From: Pseudopyrenochaeta lycopersici
Lineage: Eukaryota > Ascomycota > Dothideomycetes > Pleosporales > Pseudopyrenochaetaceae
Reading direction: 5' to 3'
Length of the DNA stretch: 64,000 bases
Assembly: GCA_003313425.1 (NCBI GenBank)
Contig: NHZP01000002.1
Span: 2,108,001 to 2,172,000 of the forward strand
Translations under genes and position numbers: made by a program
The notes under the pieces: model-generated
Database searches by the model: none
Seen by the model: only the letters and a program-made list of their open reading frames with translations
What the model was told of the DNA's origin: nothing
Shown: one piece after another, positions 44,826-56,384 of the stretch
How the letters are laid out: the number at the start of each line of letters is the position of its first letter
Numbering within the stretch: position 1 is the stretch's first letter

Positions 44826-45630
44826 GATTGCGTCAATGCAAATCTAGTTCTATTATGTTGTGTTGATACTACTTGGGGCGGAACAAGCATCTATAATGGG
44901 AATAAAATGCCAGGAGCATCAAAGTATTGTACATGCTCGACGTCGACATTGTTGGTTATTCGCCGGCTAAGCACTCCCGCGGGGAAGACACTGGTGATGC
45001 CGAGGTGTGGAGCTCCAGAGCTGGGAGCTCCAGTGTTTGGCCTGTTTGCACGCATGAATCGGCTACACAACTCCCATTGCGTATAGCTTATTCTCATCAT
45101 CCGTCTACGCCGTTGCATCCTGGTCGCACTTATGGCATATTACTTTCTATGCACTGGAGCTAACCATCCCAAAAGGTCTTTTTGGTTTCGACCATGATGG
45201 TCCTATAGCGACGCAGTTGATGTTATTGCTTACCCTCGGGTATAAGACTTCGTGAATTGAGCGAAATTGAACCCAATTGAAGAAGCGCTCAATGATTAGA
45301 CCTTCGAACCGGTAAAACGTTTTGTAGACTGAATGCAGTATCTGTGTATGTGAATTCCGAATCACATCTTCCGAGGCCGGCAAGCAGCTCCTACAGTTCT
45401 AAGATTGTGATGCCATGAATTGCTGCGATCCACCTGTTTTAAGGCTGAAGCTAGCGCAGGTCCACTTTTCCAACTTTACACATCTAATCCTTAGCATACC
45501 AGATCACATCCCGCCGCATCACACGGCAAAATATAACCAACCACATGCGTCCTCTTATTTCTTAGTAACTGGACGTTGCAGGGACAGGGAGAGGCTAGCA
45601 TTAGCCCTTCGAAGATGTTCGCGGCTAAGG
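44826..45630. promoter_or_regulatory. Divergent intergenic region before Zn2Cys6 gene
   Basis: Carries the promoters of the racemase-like gene and of the regulator. It contains a direct repeat of GGAGCTCCAG at 45009-45018 and 45024-45033. Plus-strand codons from ATG 45415 are open and in frame with the regulator but lack conserved composition. Confidence 0.45.
45009..45033. repeat. Paired GGAGCTCCAG direct repeat, each half containing a palindrome
   Basis: Two 10-bp copies spaced 15 bp start to start, each containing the palindrome GGAGCTCC. They lie 184 bp upstream of the racemase-like start. This could be an operator or chance. Confidence 0.3.
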
Positions 45631-47142
45631 ATGGCGACGCACAAGAGAACGCGAACTGGATGCTGGACCTGCAGAGAAGCAGGATACAAGTGCGATGAAC
45701 AGAAGCCGTGCTGTGGCCGTTGCACTAGGCTGAAGATAATTTGCAAAGGCTATGGTGTGAAGCTCAAATGGCAAGAAAATGCTACCAGCACTTTGACAGT
45801 TCCACCTCGGCAACGTAGGAAACAAAAGTCTATTGATCAAGAGCAAATCATGAGCCCAGTATCAGTCATAACGTTCACATCAACTCCAAGCACTCTAGGA
45901 ACCCCATCCGATATTACCTCCTCTCCAGGTTCGACGTACGACTTGGCCTTGCATTCGATTGTCACACCTGGATCAGCTCCGGATCTCTCATCGAACGACC
46001 AATGGCTTCTGCACTACTGGTCTGTGCATCTTTCATCCATGATCTCAGTCGCCTCAAGACCTGGCCAGGCAAATCCTTTCCAAATCCACCTCACCTCCAT
46101 GGCATATAACTCGGCCGCGCTTCGATCGACCATTCTATCAATGGCAGCGAATCATCTCGCTCAGGAAACGAACGACTCGTCATTGCTGCTGCAAGGGTAT
46201 CGTCATCAGCGAAATGCCATTCATGGGCTTCAGGATATGATACAGAACCCTCACCAGGCAGATTTGGAGCTTGCACTGGCGACTGTTATGATGATGCAGG
46301 TCTCGGCACGTCTCTTTGGAGATGAAGACGAAAGTACTGTTGCAAACCACCTCATGGGTGCGAAAGCAATGATTACTCGTTGGAATGGGTCCAAGACTTG
46401 GCTGGCCTCGAGCAGTGCCAAGTTTCTACTGAGCCTATTCGCGTATCACGACATACTCTCATCCATTTCGAGGGGTAGTGAGCCCCTAGCGGATCACAGC
46501 ATGAATTTCTCAGCAGTTGAGGGCGATGAGAATCTGATGGTCATCTCCAACGTCCTCCTTATAGTTGCACACATCAGTCAACTGCAGCACAGAATCAGGA
46601 CCCGGAGAGAAACCACGGGCGGAATTACGCTATCCGAGCAAGAGGATAGCACAGGGAGAGACATTCAACGAATGTTGTTAAGTATAGACGTTGATGTTTC
46701 GCATCCGTACGAGCGGAGTGGTGATAACTATATCCAGCTCACTGCAGCGGCTTATAGGCATGCTGCCTTCATCTACCTCTACCGAACATGGCTCGACGTC
46801 GGCGCGCCGAATCCAATCAGCACGGATCATGTTCGGCAATGCCTTAGTAATTTAGGTCAAATAGACATCAATTCGCCTCTTGTCTCGGCACACATTTGGC
46901 CTCTATTCACAGCTGGCTGCGAGGCAATTGATAGCGCCCAACGCCGCTTCGTTCGCAATCGCTTCGAGGACATGTACACATTGAAGAAGTTCCCGAGTTT
47001 GAGGCGAGTGATGAGAGACATCGAAGATGTATGGGCTGCAAAGGATGAGGAACAACAACTAAAAGGGCAAGATAGTATGGCGAGAGTTGATTGCATTCAA
47101 GTCATACGACGACGAAGAGGCCGCGAAGTGGATCTTGCGTAG
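45631..47142 (+). CDS. Zn2Cys6 fungal transcription factor
   Basis: DNA-binding regulator. Single exon, 503 aa from ATG 45631. The binuclear zinc cluster is immediately N-terminal: TRTGCWTCREAGYKCDEQKPCCGRCTRLKIIC, spacing C-x2-C-x6-C-x6-C-x2-C-x6-C using the second Cys of the CC pair. A Thr/Ser-rich linker leads to a Fungal_trans_2-like middle region (LLHYWSVHLSSMIS, NPFQIHLTSMAYNSAALRSTILSMAANHLA, AKAMITRWNG). A longer reading from ATG 45415 would add 72 residues, but clusters of this class normally sit near the start. It is divergent from the racemase-like gene, so that may be a target (inference). Confidence 0.9.
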   Translation: MATHKRTRTGCWTCREAGYKCDEQKPCCGRCTRLKIICKGYGVKLKWQENATSTLTVPPRQRRKQKSIDQEQIMSPVSVITFTSTPSTLGTPSDITSSPGSTYDLALHSIVTPGSAPDLSSNDQWLLHYWSVHLSSMISVASRPGQANPFQIHLTSMAYNSAALRSTILSMAANHLAQETNDSSLLLQGYRHQRNAIHGLQDMIQNPHQADLELALATVMMMQVSARLFGDEDESTVANHLMGAKAMITRWNGSKTWLASSSAKFLLSLFAYHDILSSISRGSEPLADHSMNFSAVEGDENLMVISNVLLIVAHISQLQHRIRTRRETTGGITLSEQEDSTGRDIQRMLLSIDVDVSHPYERSGDNYIQLTAAAYRHAAFIYLYRTWLDVGAPNPISTDHVRQCLSNLGQIDINSPLVSAHIWPLFTAGCEAIDSAQRRFVRNRFEDMYTLKKFPSLRRVMRDIEDVWAAKDEEQQLKGQDSMARVDCIQVIRRRRGREVDLA

Positions 47143-49199
47143 AGCATTTAATTAAGTGATTGCTGGTGTGGAATCAAAGGGAGAAGCATTCTTTCTTGCT
47201 CGAGATGAGTATGCAGATCCAGCCCTAGCGAGGTTATCTTGCCTTCCGTTTGCTGTCACACGAATACTTTCGTAGTGTTTTGTTTCTTCACAGTCGTGGA
47301 TGTGAAGGTCTTCTGAGGCTTGCTTGAATTAATTCAATTCAATTCAAATGTCGCTTATCATCTCCCCGAAATTCTAGCATGTCTTCTATGATTTCAGTCG
47401 CTGAAAATTAGCCGCTTGTGCAGTATTCCTCAGAACATGCAAATCATCCACATCGAAAGATTCATGGGGATCAGCGAGATGCTTCACGACCTTTTGCTCC
47501 GGCCATTCAAGGGATTGGCTGCACCAGCTTTGTCGTAATATGCCCCACAGCTTATTCAGACGACATGCAAGCATCATTGTTATGGCCAGTCGTTGCCAAG
47601 CCGAAGATTGGTGGCTGGCGCCACCCTCAGCTTCAACAACACTCAAGCTCCAGTAATCCACTGCTTCCGGATCAGACACAGACCATCGAAAAAAACTTTC
47701 ATAACAATTCTATGGACAGGCTTGAGACTCATCCTCAAGCCCTATTTAGGTCAACTATGAAAATGTTATACACTGAAGTCACCCCAATCGTGAGGACGAA
47801 GGGGAAAGTGAAATCCGGAAAAGCGAAAACTGCATCATTAACATTAGGTCTACCTGCAATCACTTTAGGTTCAGCATTATGGCACTGCGAATGTATACGT
47901 ACGGCCCAGAGTACATTGCCTGATGCAGAGACTTGACTCTATCATTCTTGAAATAGATCATGCCAGCAACTGCTTCCCCCCTAAGCGGTAACGCAAAGCT
48001 TTCTGGTAGCATCGATGTATTATGGTATCGGAGATATCGATCCACCTTGGTCCACTGTAATTCGCGGCGCGGCGCGCTTTCGAGGACCAATTGAAGGAAA
48101 AACAGGCTGACAAAGAGGACATCCTGTATATCAGATGTAATCGGCACCTCAAGGACAGTGGAGGATTGAGCTGGAGAGTGATTACCATTTCTAGAAACAC
48201 GTCCCTACAGTAGTGAATATTGTGTCAAAGGTGGAGAGACATCAGGGCATTCTCACGAACGACACATAACATAATTGTCTTAGCACTTCTCTATCCATAC
48301 TCAGGACTGCAGTCACACGATACGTGGGTACGTTGAACAAAGCAATCCCTCAGAGCTTTCTAAATTGACATCACAAGTCGTATGTACTGCTCATATGACA
48401 CCGCCTGCGCAACCGAAAAAAATGCGCAGCCAGCTCTAATGGAGCATTTGATTCCCTCTCCGCATCGCGAAATCGCAGCCGCCCAATGGAATAACTCGTT
48501 GAACATCAATACAAGACGTAATGATGCGGGTGAGATAGGCGGTTGAACTGTCTGATGGTGCGTGAAGGAAACAGAAGCAATTGCACTTTGCGAAAATCTT
48601 ATCAAGCATGTTGCTTGGCACGCTAGCCGAGTTCGTTTAGCTTAAAGGCAGGGGTCATCTAACACATTTGATGGCCAACCATTTGAAAGATGAATTGCTC
48701 TCTTTCAAAACTGCTGGCGTGTGTATCATGTCTTCTTGATTATGTTGCCGTTCACATAAGCTCCCCTGATTAAGTGCGTAGGTTATCGCCGCAGCCCTGT
48801 AGCTTAGTTAATCGCTCACCTCACAACGCATATTACTAATGGACACAGCCTCTCGGAAGCTGCATCAATGGTTCGTCCGGCAGCATTCCTCATCACCAAT
48901 CCATCGAGATTGATTCTGAGGTGTTCTGCTATGTCCTTTGACGTGTGTTGCCACACAATTAGATAAGTTACTCGCTTGCGGATTGGACACCTTCTTACAG
49001 CAAATTCCCTGTAGGTCCACGTTGTCGGTATCGCTTACAGCCTTGTCGCGTTTCGGCACAAGGCCTCCGTTACCATGGCGTTGATGATACTACAAAATCG
49101 TTAAATGCACAATATTGGTGCTTACTAGTGACTCGGATATAAAGCAAACTACGTACGTAGAATTGAACAGCAAGACAGAGACGACCTGTAACCTACACC
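47143..49199. other. 2-kb gene-poor gap with a possible unresolved minus-strand gene
   Basis: Most of the gap shows no reliable gene. Minus-strand frames at 47386-47679 and 47860-48180 look coding but could not be joined (listed separately). An AATTCAATTCAATTC tandem is at about 47331-47345. Confidence 0.45.
47386..48180 (-). CDS. Possible unresolved or decayed gene
   Basis: Two open minus-strand stretches have protein-like composition. One, at about 48180-47860, has VPITSDIQDVLFVSLFFLQL then ELQWTKVDRYLRYHNTSMLPESFALPLRGEAVAGMIYF. The other, at 47679-47386, has VDYWSLSVVEAEGGASHQSSAWQRLAITMMLACRL and a hydrophilic end, and closes with a stop. They could be exons of one gene, but I found no start codon or in-frame join I trust. 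No family recognised. Confidence 0.3.
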
Positions 49200-50820
49200 A
49201 TGGACCGCTCAACAAAGCCAAGCTTTAATTTTGTGAACCTCAAGCACCCCGATGATCTCAAAAATGAGGAGACTCAGCTTCGAATTCGTCGTCTAGCAAT
49301 GACTGAGGTTGGAAAAGCGCGAAGAAAGCCAAAGACGAAGCGCGAGCGTAATGAGATAATCCTCGAATTTCGTAACCCGACTGAGGAGCGGCTCAAACTG
49401 AATCGCTTGGGCGGCGGACGGACGGACCCCTTTAGCCCTTATCCGATCGAACTTGATGACTCTGTTCGAGTACTCCTGGCGAATGGTGCGTACATTCCTC
49501 AAAACGAGCAGCCTCTTTCCTGACCTGGTGTAGTCTTCAGTCAGAATACCAACCACTCAAGCCAATTACGGGGATCTTGGTATCCTGTTGGACTGAGTTG
49601 TGCGGCAGCTTTCCACAACCTTCTCTCAAATTCTCAGAACTTCCTCTTCCAGCAACAGAACGGTTTCTTTCCTTCCCAAGATGACGCAGTGGCTTTAATC
49701 CATCATCACAAAGCACTCCGACATGCCAGTGAGATGATGAAAGATCCTTCCAAGCACAAAAGTGACGAAGTTATTGGTACCGTTGCATCATTCATGTGCC
49801 ATCTGGTAAGCACTTGACTATGACACCAGTGTCGAGCGATTGACATAGTTCAGGCTTTATTGGGCAACTTTGCAGGCGGCGAATGGGACAAGCACCGGAA
49901 TGCACTAGTCAGGATTGTCGGACTAAGGGGTGGTTTTGATGCAATTGATAAGGAACATCTACGCATCACTCTGTCTTGGTGTGTTCCTTGTTTTCCACTA
50001 TGATCTGTGGTTTTCAAGTTCAGTGTAGAGCACAGCAAGTAACTGACACGAAATCAGGGCCGACCTTTTAGGAGCTTTCTCACAGGATGTTCCACCCATT
50101 GTTCCCATGCCGCGCACGTGGGTGGCCGACTCTAAATCACCGCTAAATTCCCCTCGACCATGTAGCCCAATATCTCTAATTTGGAAACAACAGCTACCCA
50201 TGCAATGCGACTGGATTACAGTATTTGACGACATTGTGCATCTCATCTCACTTGATCGTGCTTTCAATGAAGAACAACTCATATTAGCAATCACGAGTGG
50301 GAGTTGGATGGAGCCGACTATGTATCGCCTCTTGGTGATACGACCGTTGCAGCGGGGCAACAACCGGGAACACGTGATGGAAGAGGTTTGCCGCCTCGGA
50401 ACAATGCTATTCCTATCACCGTTTTGGAGGATACTTGGACAGTCCCCTGTATGGACGGGGGCTATATCTCGGAATCTTTTGCTCGTCCTCATGAAGAACA
50501 TGGTAGAGTGGAACGAGCTGAAGCCACTTCTCATCTGGGTAATATACGTCGCCGCAATTGAGACGAAAGATCTTGCAGAGCGAAGTCAGTTCGTTTTCAT
50601 GTTGGCCGTACTGATGAGTGGCTTGCACCTGCAAGATTGGGACGAGATCATGCAAATCATCAAAAGCTTGTTATGGGTCGAGAAAGTCTATGCAGGTAGC
50701 GATGAGCTTATCCGGGATGAGGTCATGCAAATCGTCAATCGGAATCCAATGGGCATTAGCCAGGTAGAAAGTCCACCGACGTTTCTGGAAGCGTTCCCGG
50801 GCGAGGAAGAAACAGGCTAA
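49200..50820 (+). CDS. Fungal_trans_2-type regulator-like protein without zinc cluster
   Basis: Exons 49200-49485, 49534-49805, 49854-49978 and 50058-50820 give 481 aa with closing phases. The N-terminus NFVNLKHPDDLKNEETQLRIRRLAMTEVGKARRKPKTKR is a widespread ascomycete motif at the start of proteins annotated as C6-type factors. Here no Cys cluster is present, and the basic RRKPKTKRERN stretch could serve as a nuclear signal. RLGGGRTDPFSPYPIELDD and AAAFHNLLSNSQNFLFQ follow, then a helical region (GNFAGGEWDKHRNALVRIVGLRGGFDAI) typical of the Fungal_trans_2 domain. DNA contact, if any, must use another surface or a partner. Confidence 0.82.
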
Positions 50821-51244
50821 ACCTCTCCGCGAAAGAAGACATCCCTGTCCTCGCAGTCATCATCATGCATCTTAGTCATCTACTTGCAGGCTTGAACCCC
50901 CAATCGATGTCTTCGATCTCCAGATGCGCATACAGTGGTTAGCACGATGCAGCAATGAAAGCTTATGCATAACTAGTGTTGCAGGGTGCATTTCTAATTT
51001 ATCATTTGCAAGCACAACAATGATTACGTGCATTGCATGTTTACCGATACTACATCTACAATCTTTATCGTGGAATAGATTCCGCGGATATGGGGAATGA
51101 AAGGGTATATAATGTTGAGTTCCACCAACCTCAAATGCATCACCGCTCACATCGCAATTGCACCGCTTCCCCCAAGCATCAATCAATTAGACGCTAGCAG
51201 CGTTCTAGGTCTCGCAACCAACCTTCCAGAAGTTATCAGTCAGA
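50821..51244. other. Intergenic, no gene seen
   Basis: Tandem spacer holding the promoter of the SDR gene. No conserved element recognised. Confidence 0.55.
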
Positions 51245-52274
51245 ATGGAGAATCTCCCAGCAGATCATTTCGTTAAAGCACAACAATTCGTACCCACTAC
51301 ATATCGCGATGTGTATCCTGCTATAGATCCTACACAAGCAGTTCTGTCACAGAAGGGCAAGGTAGTGATTGTTACTGGGGCTAGCCAGGGTCTTGGTGCT
51401 CGAGTATGCCCCTCCCCCCTGGCCTCTTCAAAGGCATAGAAATTTATGTACTATGCAGGCATTCGTACCTTCCTTCGCCGCTGCGGGCGCCAAAGCCATC
51501 ATCCTTGTTGCCCGCAGAGCCGAAAAGCTCAAAGAAGTAGCAGACGCTGTTACAAAGGCACATCCCAATGTCGAGACTCTGGCTGTGTCTACTGATGTTG
51601 CTGATCCAGCCTCTGTAACCGCACTGTTCGAGAAAGTGAAGGAGAAATACGGCCATGCCGACGTTCTCGTTAACAATGCCGCAATGTTCAAGGCCATTGC
51701 GCCAGTCAGAGATGTTGACCAAGCGGGATGGTGGGATGAGATGGTAAAGCGCCCTTGCTGCCACAATAATCAGATGTCACTAAATTACTAACGCATCACA
51801 AAGACGCTCAATATCCGTGGTACCTTTCTCGTAACCCAAAACTTCCTTAAACAACTTCCCTCTCCAGAAACACCGGCCAAAATCATAACCCTTACCACCG
51901 GCGCCGCCTATGAAGTTTTTCCCACCCTTTCCGCCTACGGTATCTCCAAGCTGGCCGTCTTCGAACTTATGACTTATGTCGCAACCGAAAACCCAAATGT
52001 TCTTGCCGTAGCTCTCCATCCCGGCATCGTCCAGACCGAGATGACTATTGACTCGTTCAAGAAGTTTGCGCTAGATACGCCGGAGTTGGTCGGTGGTGTA
52101 GGCGTGTGGCTCGCAGGCTGGGAGGGGCATGATAGAGGATTCTTGAGTGGGAGGTTTGTTTCAGCGAATTGGGATGTGGAAGGGTTGGTGGAGAGAAAGC
52201 AGGAGATTATTGAAGGCAATTTGTTGAAGATGGATATCAATGCGAGGTTGGGTGCTTCTCAATTTGGACAGTAA
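51245..52274 (+). CDS. Short-chain dehydrogenase/reductase
   Basis: NAD(P)-dependent oxidoreductase. Exons 51245-51403, 51459-51743 and 51804-52274 give 304 aa. The cofactor loop is TGASQGLGA, then VARRAEKLKEVADAV, DVADPASV, VLVNNAAMF and the YxxxK pair in SAYGISK. The position that is normally the catalytic Ser, 13 residues before the Tyr, is Thr (ITLTTGAAY). The C-terminal PGIVQTEMT matches the family. The second intron has a clean TACTAAC branch site. The substrate cannot be inferred. Convergent with the sugar transporter. Confidence 0.9.
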
Positions 52275-52454
52275 CTGTACAGCAAGATATGTCTCTTGAT
52301 CGTGGCTAGGACTATTTCAAATTCACTGTCCAACTAAAGTACCCATGTTGTCGACTTGTCTCGTTTATCGTACAACGCCCTTAGGCTATGAGGAATCTCT
52401 TTTATTAAAAAGATTGCTGCTGTTCCATTCTTATGCGCATGTCATTACTGCGCT

Positions 52455-54501
52455 TCAAACTTCCTCATGGTAGGTACCACTTTCCTTTTCGTCGTCGGTA
52501 CTGCGACGAACAGCTTGATTCGCAGCCTGAACATGCGCAGCCACGACACTGCTGTGCCGCCTGACCTCTTCCGCTTCATGTTGTATGAATCTTTCCGGAC
52601 GCTTCTCTGCAATGGCTTCCTTATCCCGGAAGATCAGTAGTGGTGTATCGCCGACAAATAAGCGGTCAATATCCTCGAGTGTTCGGCCTGCGGTCTCTGG
52701 ATAGAAAAGGTATACTGCATCGATATCAGTGAGAGGCTGGGACGTAGGGAAAGCGTGAATGGCTACCTATTGGGATGAATGCAAAATTGAACACTGTCCA
52801 AATAATGTAGAATTTCCACCGTAGAGACTCAATTCCCGGCGGCGTAATTTCGACTACTACTATTTATTAGTCGCATTGTGAAAAAGGAGGGGCAGCTCCA
52901 AATAAATACCCATGAAGTTGAAGATCCAATTTGTAGCGGTTCCGAGAGCGGCGCCTTTGGTTCGCATCGCCATAGAATTGATTTCTGTTGGATAAAGCTA
53001 ATCCTGTCAGGAACACTTTCATCCTGATTTGAAACAGTACTCACCCATGGCACACCCTGCCATCCAATGCCAAAGAAAACATAGTATAAGAAGAAAAATG
53101 CAATGGATGCCTCCGCCCATTGTCTCCGAGTTTCAACGGCCAGAGACTCCAGCTCATTGTAGCGTATGCAGATTGTGATCAAGGTGTAGCAGAAGAACTG
53201 TCCTGCTGCAGCATACATCATCATCTTCCGCCGGCCCCAATGTTCGACGTTGGGAATGCCAATGAGAGAGAAAAGTAGATAGGACACCGAGTTACACGCA
53301 GCAAGCAGACGAGCTAGGTTATTAGTAAGGCCCACAGATTCGATGAGAACTGTCGGTAAGTAATACGAGGTAACGTTAATTCCAGCTAGACAATGATTTA
53401 GCGCCCATAGATCGAATTCAAAAATTCTCATAACTCACACAATTGCTGCATAGCCTGGGTGCCCATGCCAAGAAGAACCCTCCTGATAGTGTGGGTTCCA
53501 GCTTGGTCGCCTGTCCGACCGCGTAGCAAATCCCGCCACCGGACAGCGTGGTCCTTCTCGTATTGTACTGCCCACTGAATGTCCTTGGATTGTGTGATGA
53601 TAAAAGGGTCATTGACATCGGTGGCTTCTAAATCTGCGAGAATCGTTTCCGCTTCTTCGATTCTGCCTTTCGCCATCAGCCAGCGAGGGCTTTCTGGAAG
53701 CCAGGGTACAGTTGCAAAAAGGATAATGATGAACAAAAACTGGAATGCAAGGGGCACGCGCCACGCCGCACCCCCTCCAACAAATCTGTAGATATGAGCG
53801 GGACTCTGTGGGAAAGATTTACAGACTTACGAAAATCCATATGTGACCCAGTTAGACAAAGAGAAGCCAGCAATATTCATGATCATTTCAATAACAATGA
53901 GCTTTCCGCGCCAACTCGCCTTGGATGTTTCGCCTTGCCAGACCGGCGCTATCGATGTAAGCATGTATTGTAATGGAAACCTACTGACTCCTCACCTGTG
54001 GAAGTGTTGATGCCATTTCCTATTCCAGCGATGATTCTCCCAACAATCATTTCCGGTACACCGAATGAGGCAATCTGGATGATTGCTCCTATGCTCATGA
54101 TTGTGGTCCCAAGAAGAACACATTTCTTCCTTCCAAGCGGATCTCCGATTGCGCAAACTGATATAGCGCCCAGGAAACATCCGATATCATAGATGGCAGT
54201 TACAGTACTGACCAAGGAGGTTTTGCCGACTAGGTCAAGCTGATCGAGAAAATCTGGGGTAATAATAACTCCGCCTGAGATCGAGTTAGAGGTATCCTAT
54301 CACTTGCTAGATATTGCGCTCAACCTACCGAAGACGCCTTGATCGTAGCCAAAAAGAGTCTGAACATCTTTTGTTAACATCCTCATCTCGAAGCACCTCT
54401 CCATTGGGGCTTACCATATCTGTCGCACAGGCAACTGTAACCCAAAATGTAAGCCATTTTCCAGTCATGCCGAAATACGGCTTTGATGGTCCAAACACCA
54501 T
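52455..54501 (-). CDS. MFS sugar/hexose transporter
   Basis: Twelve-TM proton-sugar symporter of the hexose transporter family. Nine exons: 54501-54415, 54359-54329, 54274-53996, 53948-53831, 53785-53439, 53385-53045, 52997-52910, 52859-52767 and 52714-52455, 547 aa with phases closing. Signatures are TLFGYDQGVFGGVI in TM1, GDPLGRKKCVLLGT, VGRIIAGIGNGINTST, PESPRWLMAKGR, MQQLSGINVTSYYLPTVL, PNVEHWGRRKMM, WLYPTEINSMAMRTKGAA and VYLFYPETAGRTLEDID. The start at 54501 (MVFGPSKPYFG) fits the usual short cytosolic leader. A C-terminal region of about 60 residues is hydrophilic. Sugar specificity unknown. Confidence 0.92.
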
Positions 54502-56384
54502 GATCGCGGCTCCTAAAGTCACTTGGGTATTGGCATGTAGTGAAACTCTCTCAAAGGTGGTTGCTGTGTTCAGCTTAACTTTAAATCTACGCTTCCAATG
54601 CGCTACATATACATCAATGGCTAACATCTTTTCACTCATGCTTTTCGGCCCTCTTATGGATGGTGATGAAATGCTGCAGGAGACTATACCGTGATTGGTC
54701 GTACCCTGTGGTATGATGGTGCGGCGCCGGTTTGGGCACGCGGCACATACGCCATGCGCGCATTCCCTACGCCGATCCTGGCAAAATCTGGGGTAGCTCA
54801 AAAGAATGCAATGGCTTATGACTCAATATGTTTCATCTATGGTGCAAAACTACGCCGGGCTTATCGGGCAGTTTCTCGCATCGGTTGGCGCGTTGATCGA
54901 CGGAGGTGGCGGGAAGCTTGTTGACGCTTCGAGCTTTGACAAGCTTTGTGCACTTAACATGCTATCATAACGGCAGCACAGGACAATGAGTATTTGTGAT
55001 AACGTGTTTTGAGGTACGTATTGCCTGATGACAGTTTTTCTGATCGATTTGGTACCTGGGTGTTATGAAAACGAAGGTGGGCCAGACATAAGGACAGGAA
55101 GGAGGGTAAGAGCGTAGGAGGTGTATGGCTAGGGTTTGTTATGTTAGCATCTTTCAGCATACCTTTGACAGTGAAATTTAGGTAAGATCGAGGCAAATAT
55201 CATAAATTTCGAAGAAGTTGAGTCAACTCCAAACATTGTTTGGACGATGTAAGCTCTACATTGGAGAACAATTACGTTGCCTTGCACTCATTGCTGGCAA
55301 GACCTTTAGAGCTAACCAGCCTAGTTCTTTGCCCTGCTATTCCCTTACAAAACTCCGAGGAAGCTGCTCTCGAGTGCTATTTTCTTAGTATTGCTTGTCC
55401 CGAGTTGAGCGACTGCATCCTTTGTATGACATCATCGTGCGTGAGCGAATGATTCGTCGGTACAGCCCTTCCACAAACGAGAACTGTTTTTTGCGAAATT
55501 TTTGGTACTGCAAATGATACTTCAGAGTTAAGAAACTTTTATTTCGTATTGAGTTTTCATCAGCAGCTCTTCAGCGAGCGCCTATCTCGCAGTTTCGGCA
55601 TGTTCTTTCCCCACTCTGCTCCATTTCCCTCATTAGAAGTTGATCATAGCATTACCCTGGATTTGAGCCAAGCGTAGAGCAGGGGTTTTCGGTCGTAATT
55701 GTGCACTCATTCTTTATCCAGCTCTATATGCCGATAGATATTAACGTGGAAGTTGACCACAGCCCGTTGCTTTTAGGGCAGACTTGCTATTCTCTCCAGG
55801 CGTCGACTTGCACCACTTTTCAGAGTATTGTTCAACTTGAATTAATATTTGTTGATCAATTGGGTGCAAATATATGCTAAGTTTGTTTCAATAAAGAAAA
55901 ACTCCGAGCAGAGCACGATGATGCGATACACAGATAAGTCAACGTGTTTCTTTCATAGAGTGTGTATTAGTGAAGCATTCCGCGTATTGATCTAGAAAGA
56001 AAATATAATTATAGCACCGTGATACAAAGACATGTCTGCTGCCTGCGTGTTGTTATGGCCCATGCAACTATGATAAGAGAAGTCGAACTTTATATGAGAG
56101 AATAGTAATAAGAGAATAGAAATCGAATTGAAGGGTATACGTTCATGTCGGATTTCAATTTTCTGTGATGCTGTCATGAATCTGTTATGAAGCGGATGCA
56201 AGCGGACCTGAAGCATTGTGCCAACAACGCACTATGAATACTGCAAGTTCAAACTGAACTTACACTGAATATTGTGCGATTTATTTGTAGCTTGCTATAT
56301 ATGATAGAGGGCCTGGAAGTCAGCTGTCTACTTGGGTATCATACTTATACGCCTGCAAACGCCTCATGAATTAACCAAACTTTT
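54502..56384. other. 1.9-kb AT-rich gap, no gene seen
   Basis: Between the start of the sugar transporter and the 3' end of the APC8 gene. AT-rich from about 55,500 on. Only short chance frames; no repeat or transposon motif. Confidence 0.6.

Noticed and set aside
45415..45630. 72-codon N-terminal extension of the Zn2Cys6 factor
   Set aside because: It is in frame with an ATG, but zinc clusters of this type normally sit at the very N-terminus and the extension lacks any conserved feature.
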